From Occultella gossypii (GTDB lineage Bacteria; Actinomycetota; Actinomycetes; Actinomycetales; Beutenbergiaceae), in assembly GCF_019947135.1 (NCBI RefSeq), contig NZ_JAGSHT010000027.1:1-64000 (forward strand): a stretch of 64,000 nt of DNA, in the 5' to 3' direction. The notes below the pieces were generated by a model. That model worked only from the letters and a program-made list of their open reading frames with translations, was not told the DNA's origin and made no database searches. Made by a program: the position numbers and the translations under genes. Positions 15,794 through 24,140 of the stretch are shown here, piece after piece (position 1 is the stretch's first letter; each line of letters starts with the position of its first letter).

Positions 15794-18060
15794 GCAGGTT
15801 CGCGGCGGCGGCCTGGTCCGCGCTCGTGGTGGCGCTGTCCACCCTCCCGCTCGCCGCCGGGTACTCGTCGCCGGTCGCGATCGGGGTGCTGATCGGCTGC
15901 GCGATCGTGCCGTTCGGCGTGGCTGCCCTGGGCCGGGTGGTCAAGGTCGGCCGCGGCTGGGTGGCCGTGGCGGGCACGGTGCTCGCGGTCAGCGCCGCCC
16001 TGATCCTGCTCGACGGCGTCGACACCGAGGCCCAGGTGGTGCCCGGGTGGCGCGCCAGCCCGGCGCTGAGCGTGCTCGGCCCACTGATCGACTCCGTGCC
16101 ACGGTTGCTCACCGCGCCCCGACCGGCACCGGCGGACGTGGGCTACCTGGTGCCGACCGCGCTGCTCGTCTGGATCGTCGCGCTCGGTGTGGCCGTCGTG
16201 GCGGTCGGGCGCGCCCGTGCCACCGCCGCCCCGCTCGTCGGTGCCGTGGCCCTGCAGGTGGCCGGTGGCCTGCTCACCGCCGGGCGCGCGGATCCCAGCG
16301 GCGCGGTCGCGCTGGCGACCGCCGTCGTGCTCCTGCTCGGCTGGGTGCTGCTGCCCTCGCAGGCGCGGGTCTCGGCCCGGGTGGGTGGGGAGGCCACGAA
16401 GGCCGACCCAACGGCTGCACCTTCCGTGGCGAGCGGGCTCGGGGCGGCTGCGTCGCCCGCGCCTCGCGGCCTGCTGGTGCCCGCGGTCGCCGCCCTGATC
16501 CTCGCGTCGTTCGCCCTCACCGCCGCGGCCGTGCCCACCGCACGTTCCTTCGAGCCACGCACGCTGGTGCCGCCGCCGGAGCTCCCGCTGGCCGCCACGA
16601 ACCCCATCCCCAACCTGTCCCTGTGGAACGCCCGGCCGGACACCCCGGTGCTGAGCGTGAGCCCGGACGGCGCAAGGCTGCCGGAGCGGCTCACCATCGC
16701 CGCGCTGCCCGATTTCGACGGCGCCGCCTGGACGATCGACGCCCGGCTCCGTGCCGTAGGGGTCGTCGACGAACCCGACCTCGAACCAGGCACCCGGCAG
16801 CGGGAGGTCGCCTACGTGCTCACCGACTCCGCCCTCGGTGGCGTGTGGGTGCCGTCCGCGGGAATGGCGCAGGCCGTATCCGGAACCGACGTACTGATGG
16901 ACACCGATACCGGTGTGCTCGTCGCCCCCGAGGGCCTCGGCACCGACCCGGTGACGATCCGCGGACTCGTCGACGCACCAACGGACACCGAGATCGGCCG
17001 GGCCGGGACGCCGATGGCCGAGGTCGCCACCCGCTACCTCGAACTGCCCCGGATCCCCGCGTCCCTGCGCGAGGAGTCGGCCGCGCTGACCGAGGGCACG
17101 CACTCCCGCTGGGAGCAGGCGCTCGCGATCGCCGAGGGCGTCCGCGGCGAGCGGACCCTGGACGTCGGGGCACCATCGGGATCGTCCTACGGGCGCATCC
17201 AGGAGTTCCTCTTCCTGCCCGCGGCCGACGGCGGCCAGGTCGGCACGTCCGAGCAGTTCGCCGCGTCCTTCGCGGTTCTCGCCCGGGCCGCGGGCCTGCC
17301 CACTCGCCTGGTGATCGGCTTCGACCTCACCGACGCGGTGGCCGGCGCCGACGGGTCCGTGACGGTGACCGGCGACGACGCGCGCATGTGGGCCGAGGTC
17401 TACTTCGCACGCGCCGGCTGGGTGGCGGTCGACCCGAGCCCGGCCACCAGCACCGACACCGGCGACCTCCCGGAACCGCCGACGGGCGACGACCGGCCCG
17501 ATCAGCCGGAGGACGTCGGCGCCGAGGACGACCAGGACGCCGAGGAGAACGTCGCGGAGCCCGGTGACGACGCCGAGACCCGGACCGGAATGGACGCCGT
17601 GGCCTGGCTGACGGTGCTGGCGGGGCTGGCGCTGCTCGGGGTGCTGGCCGTGGCCGGGCTGGCCATCGCCCGCGCGACGCGTCGGGGTCGGTGGCGGGCC
17701 GCCGGAGCCGTGGGCGCCTGGGCGCAGGTGCTCGACGCCGCCGTGCTCGCCGGTCGGCCGGTGCCACCCTCGAGCGCGGCACCCGACGCGGCACTCGCAC
17801 TCTCCGGCAGGGCTCCCGCACGGGTGCTCGCCGGGCGGGCCGAGCGAGCCGCCTTCGGGCCGGAGCCGACCGCGGTGGTGAGCACCGCCCTCGGGCGTTC
17901 GGCCCCGGCCGGAGCACCGGCGGAGGCGAGGTCCGACTGGGAGCTGGCCACAGCCATCGAGCGTGACCTCCGTGCGGGCACGAGCCCGTGGCGGCGTCTG
18001 GTGTGGTGGGTCTCGCCGGCCGTGTTCGGTGGCCGCAGGGCCGACCGGGCCGACCGGTAG
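15790..18060 (+). CDS. TgpA-like transglutaminase-fold membrane protein, apparently catalytically dead
   Basis: 756 residues. The N-terminal third has several membrane helices (DUF3488-like), then a long periplasmic part, the transglutaminase core at about 483-560, a membrane helix at about 598-622 and a cytoplasmic tail. In active members the core reads GxCxxFA, then HAW and a D before P. Here the Cys position is Ser487 (VGTSEQFAASFAVLARAAGL), the His position is Arg532 (DARMWAEVYF) and only Asp548 remains (WVAVDPSP). It is therefore probably a structural or binding pseudoenzyme. It closes the five-gene ATGA-coupled run EssC-Fn3-MoxR-DUF58-Tgm. No frameshift is seen and the frame is open throughout, so this is not a pseudogene. 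Confidence 0.88.
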   Translation: MSRFAAAAWSALVVALSTLPLAAGYSSPVAIGVLIGCAIVPFGVAALGRVVKVGRGWVAVAGTVLAVSAALILLDGVDTEAQVVPGWRASPALSVLGPLIDSVPRLLTAPRPAPADVGYLVPTALLVWIVALGVAVVAVGRARATAAPLVGAVALQVAGGLLTAGRADPSGAVALATAVVLLLGWVLLPSQARVSARVGGEATKADPTAAPSVASGLGAAASPAPRGLLVPAVAALILASFALTAAAVPTARSFEPRTLVPPPELPLAATNPIPNLSLWNARPDTPVLSVSPDGARLPERLTIAALPDFDGAAWTIDARLRAVGVVDEPDLEPGTRQREVAYVLTDSALGGVWVPSAGMAQAVSGTDVLMDTDTGVLVAPEGLGTDPVTIRGLVDAPTDTEIGRAGTPMAEVATRYLELPRIPASLREESAALTEGTHSRWEQALAIAEGVRGERTLDVGAPSGSSYGRIQEFLFLPAADGGQVGTSEQFAASFAVLARAAGLPTRLVIGFDLTDAVAGADGSVTVTGDDARMWAEVYFARAGWVAVDPSPATSTDTGDLPEPPTGDDRPDQPEDVGAEDDQDAEENVAEPGDDAETRTGMDAVAWLTVLAGLALLGVLAVAGLAIARATRRGRWRAAGAVGAWAQVLDAAVLAGRPVPPSSAAPDAALALSGRAPARVLAGRAERAAFGPEPTAVVSTALGRSAPAGAPAEARSDWELATAIERDLRAGTSPWRRLVWWVSPAVFGGRRADRADR

Positions 18061-18121
18061 CGAGCCCCCGCGACTCGGCTGCCGCCGGACCGGCGAGTGT
18101 GCCGGCCGATCCGGCGGGTTC

Positions 18122-18127
18122 TAGGCT
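18122..18127 (+). promoter_or_regulatory. Leaderless promoter -10 (TAGGCT)
   Basis: TAGGCT lies exactly 6 bases before the GTG at 18134, so transcription should start at or within a base of the start codon; no Shine-Dalgarno is present. Confidence 0.6.
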
Positions 18128-18133
18128 GTCCGG

Positions 18134-19507
18134 GTGACCCGACTCAGCGCTCTCAGCGTCCCGGCCGACCCGACCTCGAAGGAGCGCCTCGGCGCGAGGG
18201 GTCTCGACTACCGCACTGTCGACACCGCCGATCGCGACGCGTTCCTGAGCGCGATGCAGGCCGTCACGCGCGGGTTCCTCGGACCCGAGATCACCGGCGC
18301 AGCCGTCGCCGAGGAGTCCGAGCCGGAGGATGGCCGGCGCTACCTCGGCATCTTCGACGCCGGCATCGCGCAGCCGCAGGTGCCGGTCGCGACGATCGAC
18401 TCCTGGGTCACGCCGCTGAGTGTGCCCGGCGGCGAGCTCGACATGTGGGCCATCAGCGGTGTCACAGTCGCCGGCACGCACCGGGGACGCGGGATCGCGC
18501 GGGCGATGCTCGAGGGCGAGGTCCGCGCGGCTGCCGACGCCGGGCTCGCCATCGCCGGCCTCACGGTGACCGAGACCACGCTGTACGGGCGGTACGGCTT
18601 CGGTGCGGCCGTGCCGATGAGTACCTGGACGATCGACACCCGCCGCGCCGGGTGGGCCGGGCCGGACGTCGACGGCCGCGTCGAGTTCATCTCCCGGGAA
18701 CAGCTCGCGAGCGACCTCGGGCAGGTGCACGAACGGGTGCGCACGCGCCGGGGCGGGGAGATCGCGGCGTGGCCCCGGCGGTGGCGCCAGGCCGCGGGCC
18801 TGTCGACGTCGGTGAAGGACGGCGACCACGTCCGCGGCGTGCGCTACGTGGACTCAGACGGCGAGGTCCGCGGCGTCCTTTCCTACCGCGTGATCGGGAA
18901 CGAGCGCGAGTTCACCCGGTCCCGGCTGGACGTCGGCGTCCTCGTCACCGAGACCCCGGACGCGGCCGCCGCGCTGTGGGGGTACGCCCTGCAGCATGCT
19001 CTCGTCGCTGAGGTCACGGCGTCGCTGCGACCCGTCGACGACCCGGTGCGCTGGCTGGTCCGGGACGAGCGCGGCGCGGTCCAGACGATCCGGGACCACG
19101 GCTGGCTGCGGATCCTGGACCTTCCGCAGGCGCTCCGGGCGCGGACGTACTCGGCGACCGCGGACGTGACGCTCGAGGTCACCGATCCGCTCGGGCTGAC
19201 CAGCGGGACCTGGCGGGTGCGGACCGCGCTCGACGACGGGGCCGAAGTGTCGCGCGTGACGGCCGAGGCGGGTGCTTCGGCTACGTCGACAGAGGCGGGG
19301 GCTTCGGGGCCGTCGGCGGAGTCGACTGCGACCGGTACGGCCGACGTGCGTCTCGGCATCGCCGAGTTGTCCGCGGCCTACCTCGGTGGCACGCCCCTGA
19401 CCGGCCTGCTCGCGGCCGGCCGGATCGCGGGTGAGCCCGCGGCCGTCGCCGCCCTCGATGCGGCGCTTCGCCCGGCCCAGCCGCCGGCCCTCAGCATCTG
19501 GTACTGA
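18134..19507 (+). CDS. Eis-like GNAT N-acetyltransferase
   Basis: 457 residues, GTG start, apparently leaderless. The first GNAT domain (about 25-165) has the acetyl-CoA loop in ISGVTVAGTHRGRGIARAML and the strand LTVTETTLYGRYGFGAAVPM, the YGRYGF stretch being characteristic of Eis. A second GNAT-like half follows and the C-terminal 110 residues form the SCP2-like domain of the family. Eis proteins acetylate multiple amines of aminoglycosides and other targets. An insert of Ala/Ser/Thr-rich repeats (about 375-405, TEAGASATSTEAGASGPSAE) looks like a spacer. It follows the transglutaminase-like gene but has its own promoter, so it is not clearly part of the secretion locus. Confidence 0.85.
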   Translation: MTRLSALSVPADPTSKERLGARGLDYRTVDTADRDAFLSAMQAVTRGFLGPEITGAAVAEESEPEDGRRYLGIFDAGIAQPQVPVATIDSWVTPLSVPGGELDMWAISGVTVAGTHRGRGIARAMLEGEVRAAADAGLAIAGLTVTETTLYGRYGFGAAVPMSTWTIDTRRAGWAGPDVDGRVEFISREQLASDLGQVHERVRTRRGGEIAAWPRRWRQAAGLSTSVKDGDHVRGVRYVDSDGEVRGVLSYRVIGNEREFTRSRLDVGVLVTETPDAAAALWGYALQHALVAEVTASLRPVDDPVRWLVRDERGAVQTIRDHGWLRILDLPQALRARTYSATADVTLEVTDPLGLTSGTWRVRTALDDGAEVSRVTAEAGASATSTEAGASGPSAESTATGTADVRLGIAELSAAYLGGTPLTGLLAAGRIAGEPAAVAALDAALRPAQPPALSIWY

Positions 19508-19582
19508 GCCGGCCCTGAGCCGTCCAGGCTCCGCGCGGCTGCGGCGCCGCGCCGCTGACTTAGTACCTGTCGCTCTGAAACC

Positions 19583-19629
19583 GCACTGTCGAACGGTGCG
19601 ATCTCAGCGTGACCGGTGCGATCTCAGCG
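19583..19629. repeat. Dispersed intergenic repeat, copy 1, between convergent genes
   Basis: Contains GCACTGTCGAACGGTGCGA (19583-19601), a weak hairpin, and two direct copies of GGTGCGATCTCAGCG at 19595 and 19615, 20 bases apart. The same core returns at 62810-62885, also between convergent genes. It may act as a bidirectional terminator. Confidence 0.6.
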
Positions 19630-19653
19630 GGATGACGCGACCAACGGGTGCCG

Positions 19654-21432
19654 TCAGCGGCAGAGGGCGTCGGTAGAGCCTGCTTCCAGGCCGGTCTCGG
19701 TGATGGCGTAGCCGACGACGGCGTAGCAGTCGCCGGTGGCGTCCGGGTCGAGGCCCTCGACGACGAACTCGTCCGCGTCGGGTGTGAGTTGGCGGAGCAC
19801 GGCGGCCGGGGAGCCATCCGCCTGGACGCTCACGACGAGGAGGTAGTCGACCTCGGTCGCGGGGGGAGCCCACGTGAGCAGTACCGATGTGCCCTGCGGG
19901 GTGAGCACGGGGTTGACCGGCGCGAGATCGGGGTTGCCGACGGTGGGTTGCGGCGGGGCGTCACCCGTCTGGACGTCGGTCGGATCCACCGGCACCACCA
20001 CGTCGGACTCCGTGGGCGTCGGGTCCGGCTCCTCCTCGCCACCGAGCAGCGCCGACCCGATCCCGAAGGCGGCGCCGACAAGCAGCGCGCCGCCGACGAA
20101 CGCGACGATCCGGCGCCAGGTGGTGCCGGAACCCTCACGGGACTTGGACGGGCCGGCGTCAGACGGCTCCGGCTCAGGTTCCGGGGCCATGCCGGTGGCG
20201 TCGTCGTCGACCGTCGCGGGTGCCGGCTGGTGCCCGACGTGCGCGAGCACGGACGGCGCCAACGGTGAGGGCTGCGCCGCGGGATCCGACGCGGCCGGCG
20301 GCTGCGCGACCGGTGGAGTCCGGCTGGAGGCCGCCGACGGCGGTGCCGTCGGGAAGGTGGCGTCGGGAGCCCGCGGGAGCGCTGCGCCCTGGGGTTCGGC
20401 CGAGGACGTGGCCGCGGACGGTTCGGCAGTCGTGGCAGGCACGGCCGCCGCCCCGGCCGACTCCGGGTCCCAGGACCGGTCCTCGGTCCTGATCGAGCGC
20501 AGCCGGTCCAGCGCCTCCGCCGCAGCGGGTCGACGTTCGGGGTCCGCGTGCAGGCCTGCCTCGATCAGGTCGCGCAGCCCGGCGGGGAGGTCGCCGCGGT
20601 CCAGCGGCCGGCGCGCGCCGGTGCGGACCCGGCGCAGGTAGGACAGCGCCGTGTCGTCGTGGGGGTCGAGCGCGGCGAACGGGGCCCGTCCGTCGAGGAG
20701 CGTGAACAGGGTGGAGCCGAGCGACCAGACGTCGTCGGCCTCGGTCGGGGGCAGACCGTCGAGCACCTGGGGGGAGGCGTGCCGGTAGCTGAACCGCTCC
20801 ACGGAGGCCGTGTGCCCGGCGTCCGCCATCCGCGCGATGCCGAAGTCGCTGAGCACGTAGGACGTCGGCAGCAGCAGGATGTTCTGCGGCTTCACGTCCC
20901 GGTGCAGCACCCCGCGCGCGTGCGCGAACGCGAGGGCGTCGGCGACGGCCGTGCCGGCGGCCACCACCTCGGAGACCGGCAGGGCACCGTGCGCACGGAC
21001 CCGGTCGTGCAGCGACCCGAGATCGTGGAAGTCCATGATCAGGCAGGGGTCGCCGTCGGAGGTCGTGGTGGTGTCCAGCACGTTGACGATGTGCGGGTGC
21101 TGGCGACCGAGGGACACGGTGATGGCGAGCTCGCGCTCGAACCGGGCGGCCGCCGATGGCTCCGCCTTGATGACCTTGATCGCGACGTCCCGGTCGAGGC
21201 TGTCCTGGCGCGCCCGGTACACGACGCTGTCGCCGCCGGTCGCGACCTCGACCAGGTGGGAGTAGCCGGCCACCGACACCGAGGACGGCGTCGCCGGGCG
21301 CCGGTCGACCGGGCCCCCAGCAGTGCGGGTGGGCTCGTTCGGCCCCGCAGGTCCGGGGTTCCGGCCGGACATCGCGCCGACCGCCTCCGCCAGCGGGCGC
21401 GGGGCCGCGGGCGCCCAGTCGTCGTCGGACAC
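19654..21432 (-). CDS. Membrane Ser/Thr protein kinase with Fn3-like extracellular domain
   Basis: 592 residues, GTG start after GGAGGGGG. Kinase domain about 58-320: Gly-loop VATGGDSVVYRA, catalytic Lys in VAIKVIK, HRD in GVLHRDVKPQNILL (about 174-187) and DFG in LSDFGIARM. A Pro/Ala-rich linker, a membrane helix at about 438-460 and an extracellular part follow; the last 90 residues (VLLTWAPP, then GDCYAVVGYA and a terminal Cys) resemble the Fn3 repeats of the protein at 10237, with the same Cys pair. No PASTA domains and no PP2C gene nearby. It is the kinase of the PFNA-like cluster; it may sense through the Fn3-like domain and phosphorylate FHA ligands (inference). Promoter D carries the locus box. 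Confidence 0.92.
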   Translation of the reverse strand: MSDDDWAPAAPRPLAEAVGAMSGRNPGPAGPNEPTRTAGGPVDRRPATPSSVSVAGYSHLVEVATGGDSVVYRARQDSLDRDVAIKVIKAEPSAAARFERELAITVSLGRQHPHIVNVLDTTTTSDGDPCLIMDFHDLGSLHDRVRAHGALPVSEVVAAGTAVADALAFAHARGVLHRDVKPQNILLLPTSYVLSDFGIARMADAGHTASVERFSYRHASPQVLDGLPPTEADDVWSLGSTLFTLLDGRAPFAALDPHDDTALSYLRRVRTGARRPLDRGDLPAGLRDLIEAGLHADPERRPAAAEALDRLRSIRTEDRSWDPESAGAAAVPATTAEPSAATSSAEPQGAALPRAPDATFPTAPPSAASSRTPPVAQPPAASDPAAQPSPLAPSVLAHVGHQPAPATVDDDATGMAPEPEPEPSDAGPSKSREGSGTTWRRIVAFVGGALLVGAAFGIGSALLGGEEEPDPTPTESDVVVPVDPTDVQTGDAPPQPTVGNPDLAPVNPVLTPQGTSVLLTWAPPATEVDYLLVVSVQADGSPAAVLRQLTPDADEFVVEGLDPDATGDCYAVVGYAITETGLEAGSTDALCR

Positions 21433-21482
21433 GCGAACCCCCTCCCCGGACCGGCGCCGTCGGCCCGGCGCACGTGGTTCCG

Positions 21483-21534
21483 AGGATAGGCGGTGCCCGG
21501 CGGGTTCGCGGCGGTCCCGGCGGTGGAAGGTTCC
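21483..21534 (-). promoter_or_regulatory. Locus promoter D (GGAA-TTCC box plus TATCCT)
   Basis: Reading the reverse strand: GCGGAACCTTCCACC with GGAA starting at 21534, and TATCCT (21488-21483) 46 bases downstream. This is the same geometry as promoters A-C; the box core is identical to A, but the internal CTGG is missing. It links the kinase to the type VII genes transcribed from the other strand. Confidence 0.6.
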
Positions 21535-21620
21535 GCAGCGGCAGCTCGGGGCTCGCGGCGCCCGGCGTCGACGTCGTCGAGCACTCGTCGTCGCGCGGCA
21601 AGCCGGAGCGAAGGCCTTGT

Positions 21621-21626
21621 TACCGT
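21621..21626 (+). promoter_or_regulatory. Leaderless promoter -10 (TACCGT)
   Basis: TACCGT is followed by 6 bases and the ATG at 21633; no Shine-Dalgarno sequence is present. Confidence 0.55.
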
Positions 21627-21632
21627 GGCCCG

Positions 21633-22568
21633 ATGACGCGTCCCCCGTCCCGGCCGTCGAGCCGAGCCGTGACGAGTTCCGACGACGAACGAGTTCTGAC
21701 CTGGGTCCGGGACGCCCTTGGCCGCGAGGTCCGGATCGTCGCCACCATCCCGTTGACCGGAGGCCTGTCGGAGGCGATGTTCCGCCTTGAGCTCACCGGC
21801 GCCGACGTTGGCGCCGTGGTCCTGAGGCGCTGGCCGAGCGACGGTGACTGGCAGCGCGACTCCGCGCGTCGGGAAGCGACCGCGCTGAGCCTGCTCAGCG
21901 GCCGCGGAGTCGGAACCCCCGAGCTGATCGCCACGGACCCGGCTGGGGAGTGGACCGGTCGCCCCGCCAACCTGATGACCCACCTGCCCGGTGCTGGTCA
22001 GCTACGTCCTACCGACATCGCGGGGTGGACCGGCGAGGTGGCCGCCCGGCTGGCGCTGATCCATGATCAGCCACGCGATCCGCGGCAGCAGCCGAGCCCG
22101 AGGTGGGTCGACCTGGACGACCGGGATCGACGAGCCTGGCTGGCCGACCTGCCGTACGGCGACGAGGCCCTCTCCCTCGCACGCGGCGCGACCGCTCCCG
22201 TGCGGGAGGTGTTCGGCCACGGCGACTACCAGCACTTCAACCTGCTCTGGACGCAGGGACGGCTCAGCGGGGTCGTCGACTGGACGATGAGTGGGGTGGC
22301 CGACGCGGGTCGGGACGTCGGCCACTGTGCCCTCAACCTCGCCGTGCTGTACGGGCCGGATCGGGCCGGGCGGTTCGTGGAGCGCTACGAAACGATCACC
22401 GGGACTCGCGTCGATCCGGGCTGGCTGATGTCCGAACTGCTCGACTTCTCGCCGGCGTGGACGGAGTTCATCCCGCTCCAGGTCGGCGGTCGCATCCCGG
22501 TCGACCTGGCCGGCATGCGTGGTCGTGTCGAGGAACTGATCTCCGAGGTGCTGCGCTCCGCCGGGTGA
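21633..22568 (+). CDS. Aminoglycoside-phosphotransferase-like (APH fold) kinase
   Basis: 311 residues from the ATG at 21633. The N-lobe has TGGLSEAMFRLEL and a beta-3 VVLRRW. The catalytic loop is FGHGDYQHFNLLW (HGD...N, about 198-210) and the metal-binding strand is GVVDWTMSGVADAGRDVGH. These are the Brenner-type motifs of the APH/choline-kinase superfamily. Such proteins phosphorylate small hydroxyl compounds including antibiotics, macrolides, homoserine and choline; the substrate cannot be told from sequence. Leaderless promoter. It is divergent from the Ser/Thr kinase gene but lacks the locus box. Confidence 0.85.
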   Translation: MTRPPSRPSSRAVTSSDDERVLTWVRDALGREVRIVATIPLTGGLSEAMFRLELTGADVGAVVLRRWPSDGDWQRDSARREATALSLLSGRGVGTPELIATDPAGEWTGRPANLMTHLPGAGQLRPTDIAGWTGEVAARLALIHDQPRDPRQQPSPRWVDLDDRDRRAWLADLPYGDEALSLARGATAPVREVFGHGDYQHFNLLWTQGRLSGVVDWTMSGVADAGRDVGHCALNLAVLYGPDRAGRFVERYETITGTRVDPGWLMSELLDFSPAWTEFIPLQVGGRIPVDLAGMRGRVEELISEVLRSAG

Positions 22569-22630
22569 TCCGCTGGACTGCGGACCGACCCGGCGGACGC
22601 CGTTGCGGGGCGGTGGGCGGTACGAGGTCC

Positions 22631-22972
22631 TCAGACCGGGCGCTGGGCCGGAACCGTCGCCGCGAGGAGGTAACGCGCGGCGGCCTCGGCCGCGTCCGCC
22701 GTCGGGGTCTGCGTCGAGCGCACCGCGAGATGCACGGACTGGTCGGCGCCGATGAGGTCGTCATCGGTGCGGATCTCGAGCCCCCACGAGCGCAGGCGCT
22801 GCCCTCGGACCGAGTCGGTCACGAGGAACACGCGGCGGCCGTCGTCGAGGAACGCGACGGGCACGGGTCGCCGCGGCAAGGTGGTCGCCTCGGCGAGGGC
22901 GTCGACGGCGTCCCTGACGGCGGCGACGGTGGGATCGGTGGTGTGGGTGGTTGTTTCGAGCATGGTGGTCAT
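22631..22972 (-). CDS. Small uncharacterised protein
   Basis: 113 residues, MTTMLETTTHTTDPTVAAVR, with TAGGAG correctly placed before the ATG. It has a helical N-part (AAVRDAVDALAEAT), a strand-rich middle (VPVAFLDDGRRVFLVTDSVR, then WGLEIRTDDDL) and an Ala-rich C-terminal helix. No membrane segment, no Cys, no family recognised. Codon usage matches its neighbours. The 260 bases upstream (22973-23234) hold only low-complexity, high-GC sequence and no gene I can support. Confidence 0.6.
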   Translation of the reverse strand: MTTMLETTTHTTDPTVAAVRDAVDALAEATTLPRRPVPVAFLDDGRRVFLVTDSVRGQRLRSWGLEIRTDDDLIGADQSVHLAVRSTQTPTADAAEAAARYLLAATVPAQRPV

Positions 22973-23234
22973 GGGTGTCTCCTAGGTTCGGTGTCCGGCG
23001 GCGGCACCCAACCGGCGACGGCGGTCGGCCGCGTCCGATGTCTCGCGCGGCGCACGGCTCCGGGGTTCTCGCGCGTGGAATGTCGCGCGTGCTGCCCGGG
23101 CGTATCCGCCGCGTTGGAGGGGTGCCGGCGGCGCAGCCATCAATGGTGCGCGTCTCGCCGGTCTGTGGTGTAACCATAGCCGGGGTCCGGGCATTCCCCG
23201 ACTGCAGGCACCGGCGAACCCGGATCCGCGATGC

Positions 23235-24140
23235 CTACCCCTTCAGCCCCGTGGTCGTGATGCCCCGGATGAGGTACTTCTGCGCGAACGCGAAGAACAG
23301 CATGATCGGGATCAGGGAGAGCACGGACATCGCGAGCAGCATGCCGATCCCGCTGTTGGACTCGGCGTCGACCATCGAGCTCAGCGCCACCGGCACGGTG
23401 AACACGGACTGATCGGTCAGGTAGATCAACGGGGTGAAGAAGTCGTTCCAGGTCCAGATGAACGTGAAGATCGTGGTGGTCACCAGGGCCGGGCGCATCA
23501 ACGGGAAGATGACGTACCAGAACGTGCGGAACGGCCCGGCGCCGTCGATCGCGGCGGCCTGGTCGAGCTCGCGCGGGATGCCCCGGATGAACTGGACCAT
23601 CAGGAAGATGAAGAACGCGTCCGTGGCCAGGAACTTCGGCAGCACCAGCGGCACGAACGTGTTCACCAGGTCGAACTGGGAGAAGATGATGTACTGCGGG
23701 ATCACCAGGACGTGCATCGGCAGCATCACCGAGACCAGCACGATCCCGAAGTACACGTTGCGGGCCTTGAAGGTGAGCCGGGCGAGGGCGTACGCGGTCA
23801 GCGAGCAGGAGAACAGGTTGCCCACGATGGAGCTGATCGTGACCACGAACGAGTTGCCGTAGAACACCCAGAACGGGCGGGTCAGCGAGTTCCACCCGTT
23901 GATGAAGTTCTCGAGCGTGAACTCCTCCGGGATGAGCGGGCCGGTGAGGATCTCGCTCTCCGGTGTGAACGCGCTCGTGACCATCCAGACCAGCGGATAG
24001 AGCATGAACGCGACGAACACTCCGAGGCCCGCGTGCCTGGCGACGGACCGCCCACGCCGGCGGGGCCGGCGCCGGGTGGTCGAGGCGGCCGCGGCGCCGG
24101 TGGGCGGAGCGGTGGGCGTGACGGTTTGTGTGGTCATCAT
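23235..24140 (-). CDS. Sugar ABC transporter permease, MalG type (CUT1)
   Basis: 301 residues with six predicted membrane helices and the binding-protein-dependent transport EAA loop (IPRELDQAAAIDGAGPFRTF, then IFPLMRPALV) at about 190-220. The C-terminus ends QKYLIRGITTTGLKG, typical of MalG-type subunits. It overlaps the MalF-type gene by one base (TGATG). It moves an oligosaccharide or glycoside together with the MalF partner and the binding protein at 25080. No ATPase gene is in the cluster; actinobacterial CUT1 importers usually share an MsiK/UgpC-type ATPase encoded elsewhere. Confidence 0.92.
   Translation of the reverse strand: MMTTQTVTPTAPPTGAAAASTTRRRPRRRGRSVARHAGLGVFVAFMLYPLVWMVTSAFTPESEILTGPLIPEEFTLENFINGWNSLTRPFWVFYGNSFVVTISSIVGNLFSCSLTAYALARLTFKARNVYFGIVLVSVMLPMHVLVIPQYIIFSQFDLVNTFVPLVLPKFLATDAFFIFLMVQFIRGIPRELDQAAAIDGAGPFRTFWYVIFPLMRPALVTTTIFTFIWTWNDFFTPLIYLTDQSVFTVPVALSSMVDAESNSGIGMLLAMSVLSLIPIMLFFAFAQKYLIRGITTTGLKG

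Noticed and set aside
15790-18060. Transglutaminase-fold gene as a pseudogene
   Set aside because: The catalytic residues are lost but the frame is intact, coupled by ATGA, and all domains are present, so a retained non-enzymatic role is more likely.
19508-19653. Possible small RNA between the acetyltransferase and kinase genes
   Set aside because: The region contains a repeat shared with 62810-62885 and no promoter; a terminator-like repeat explains it better.
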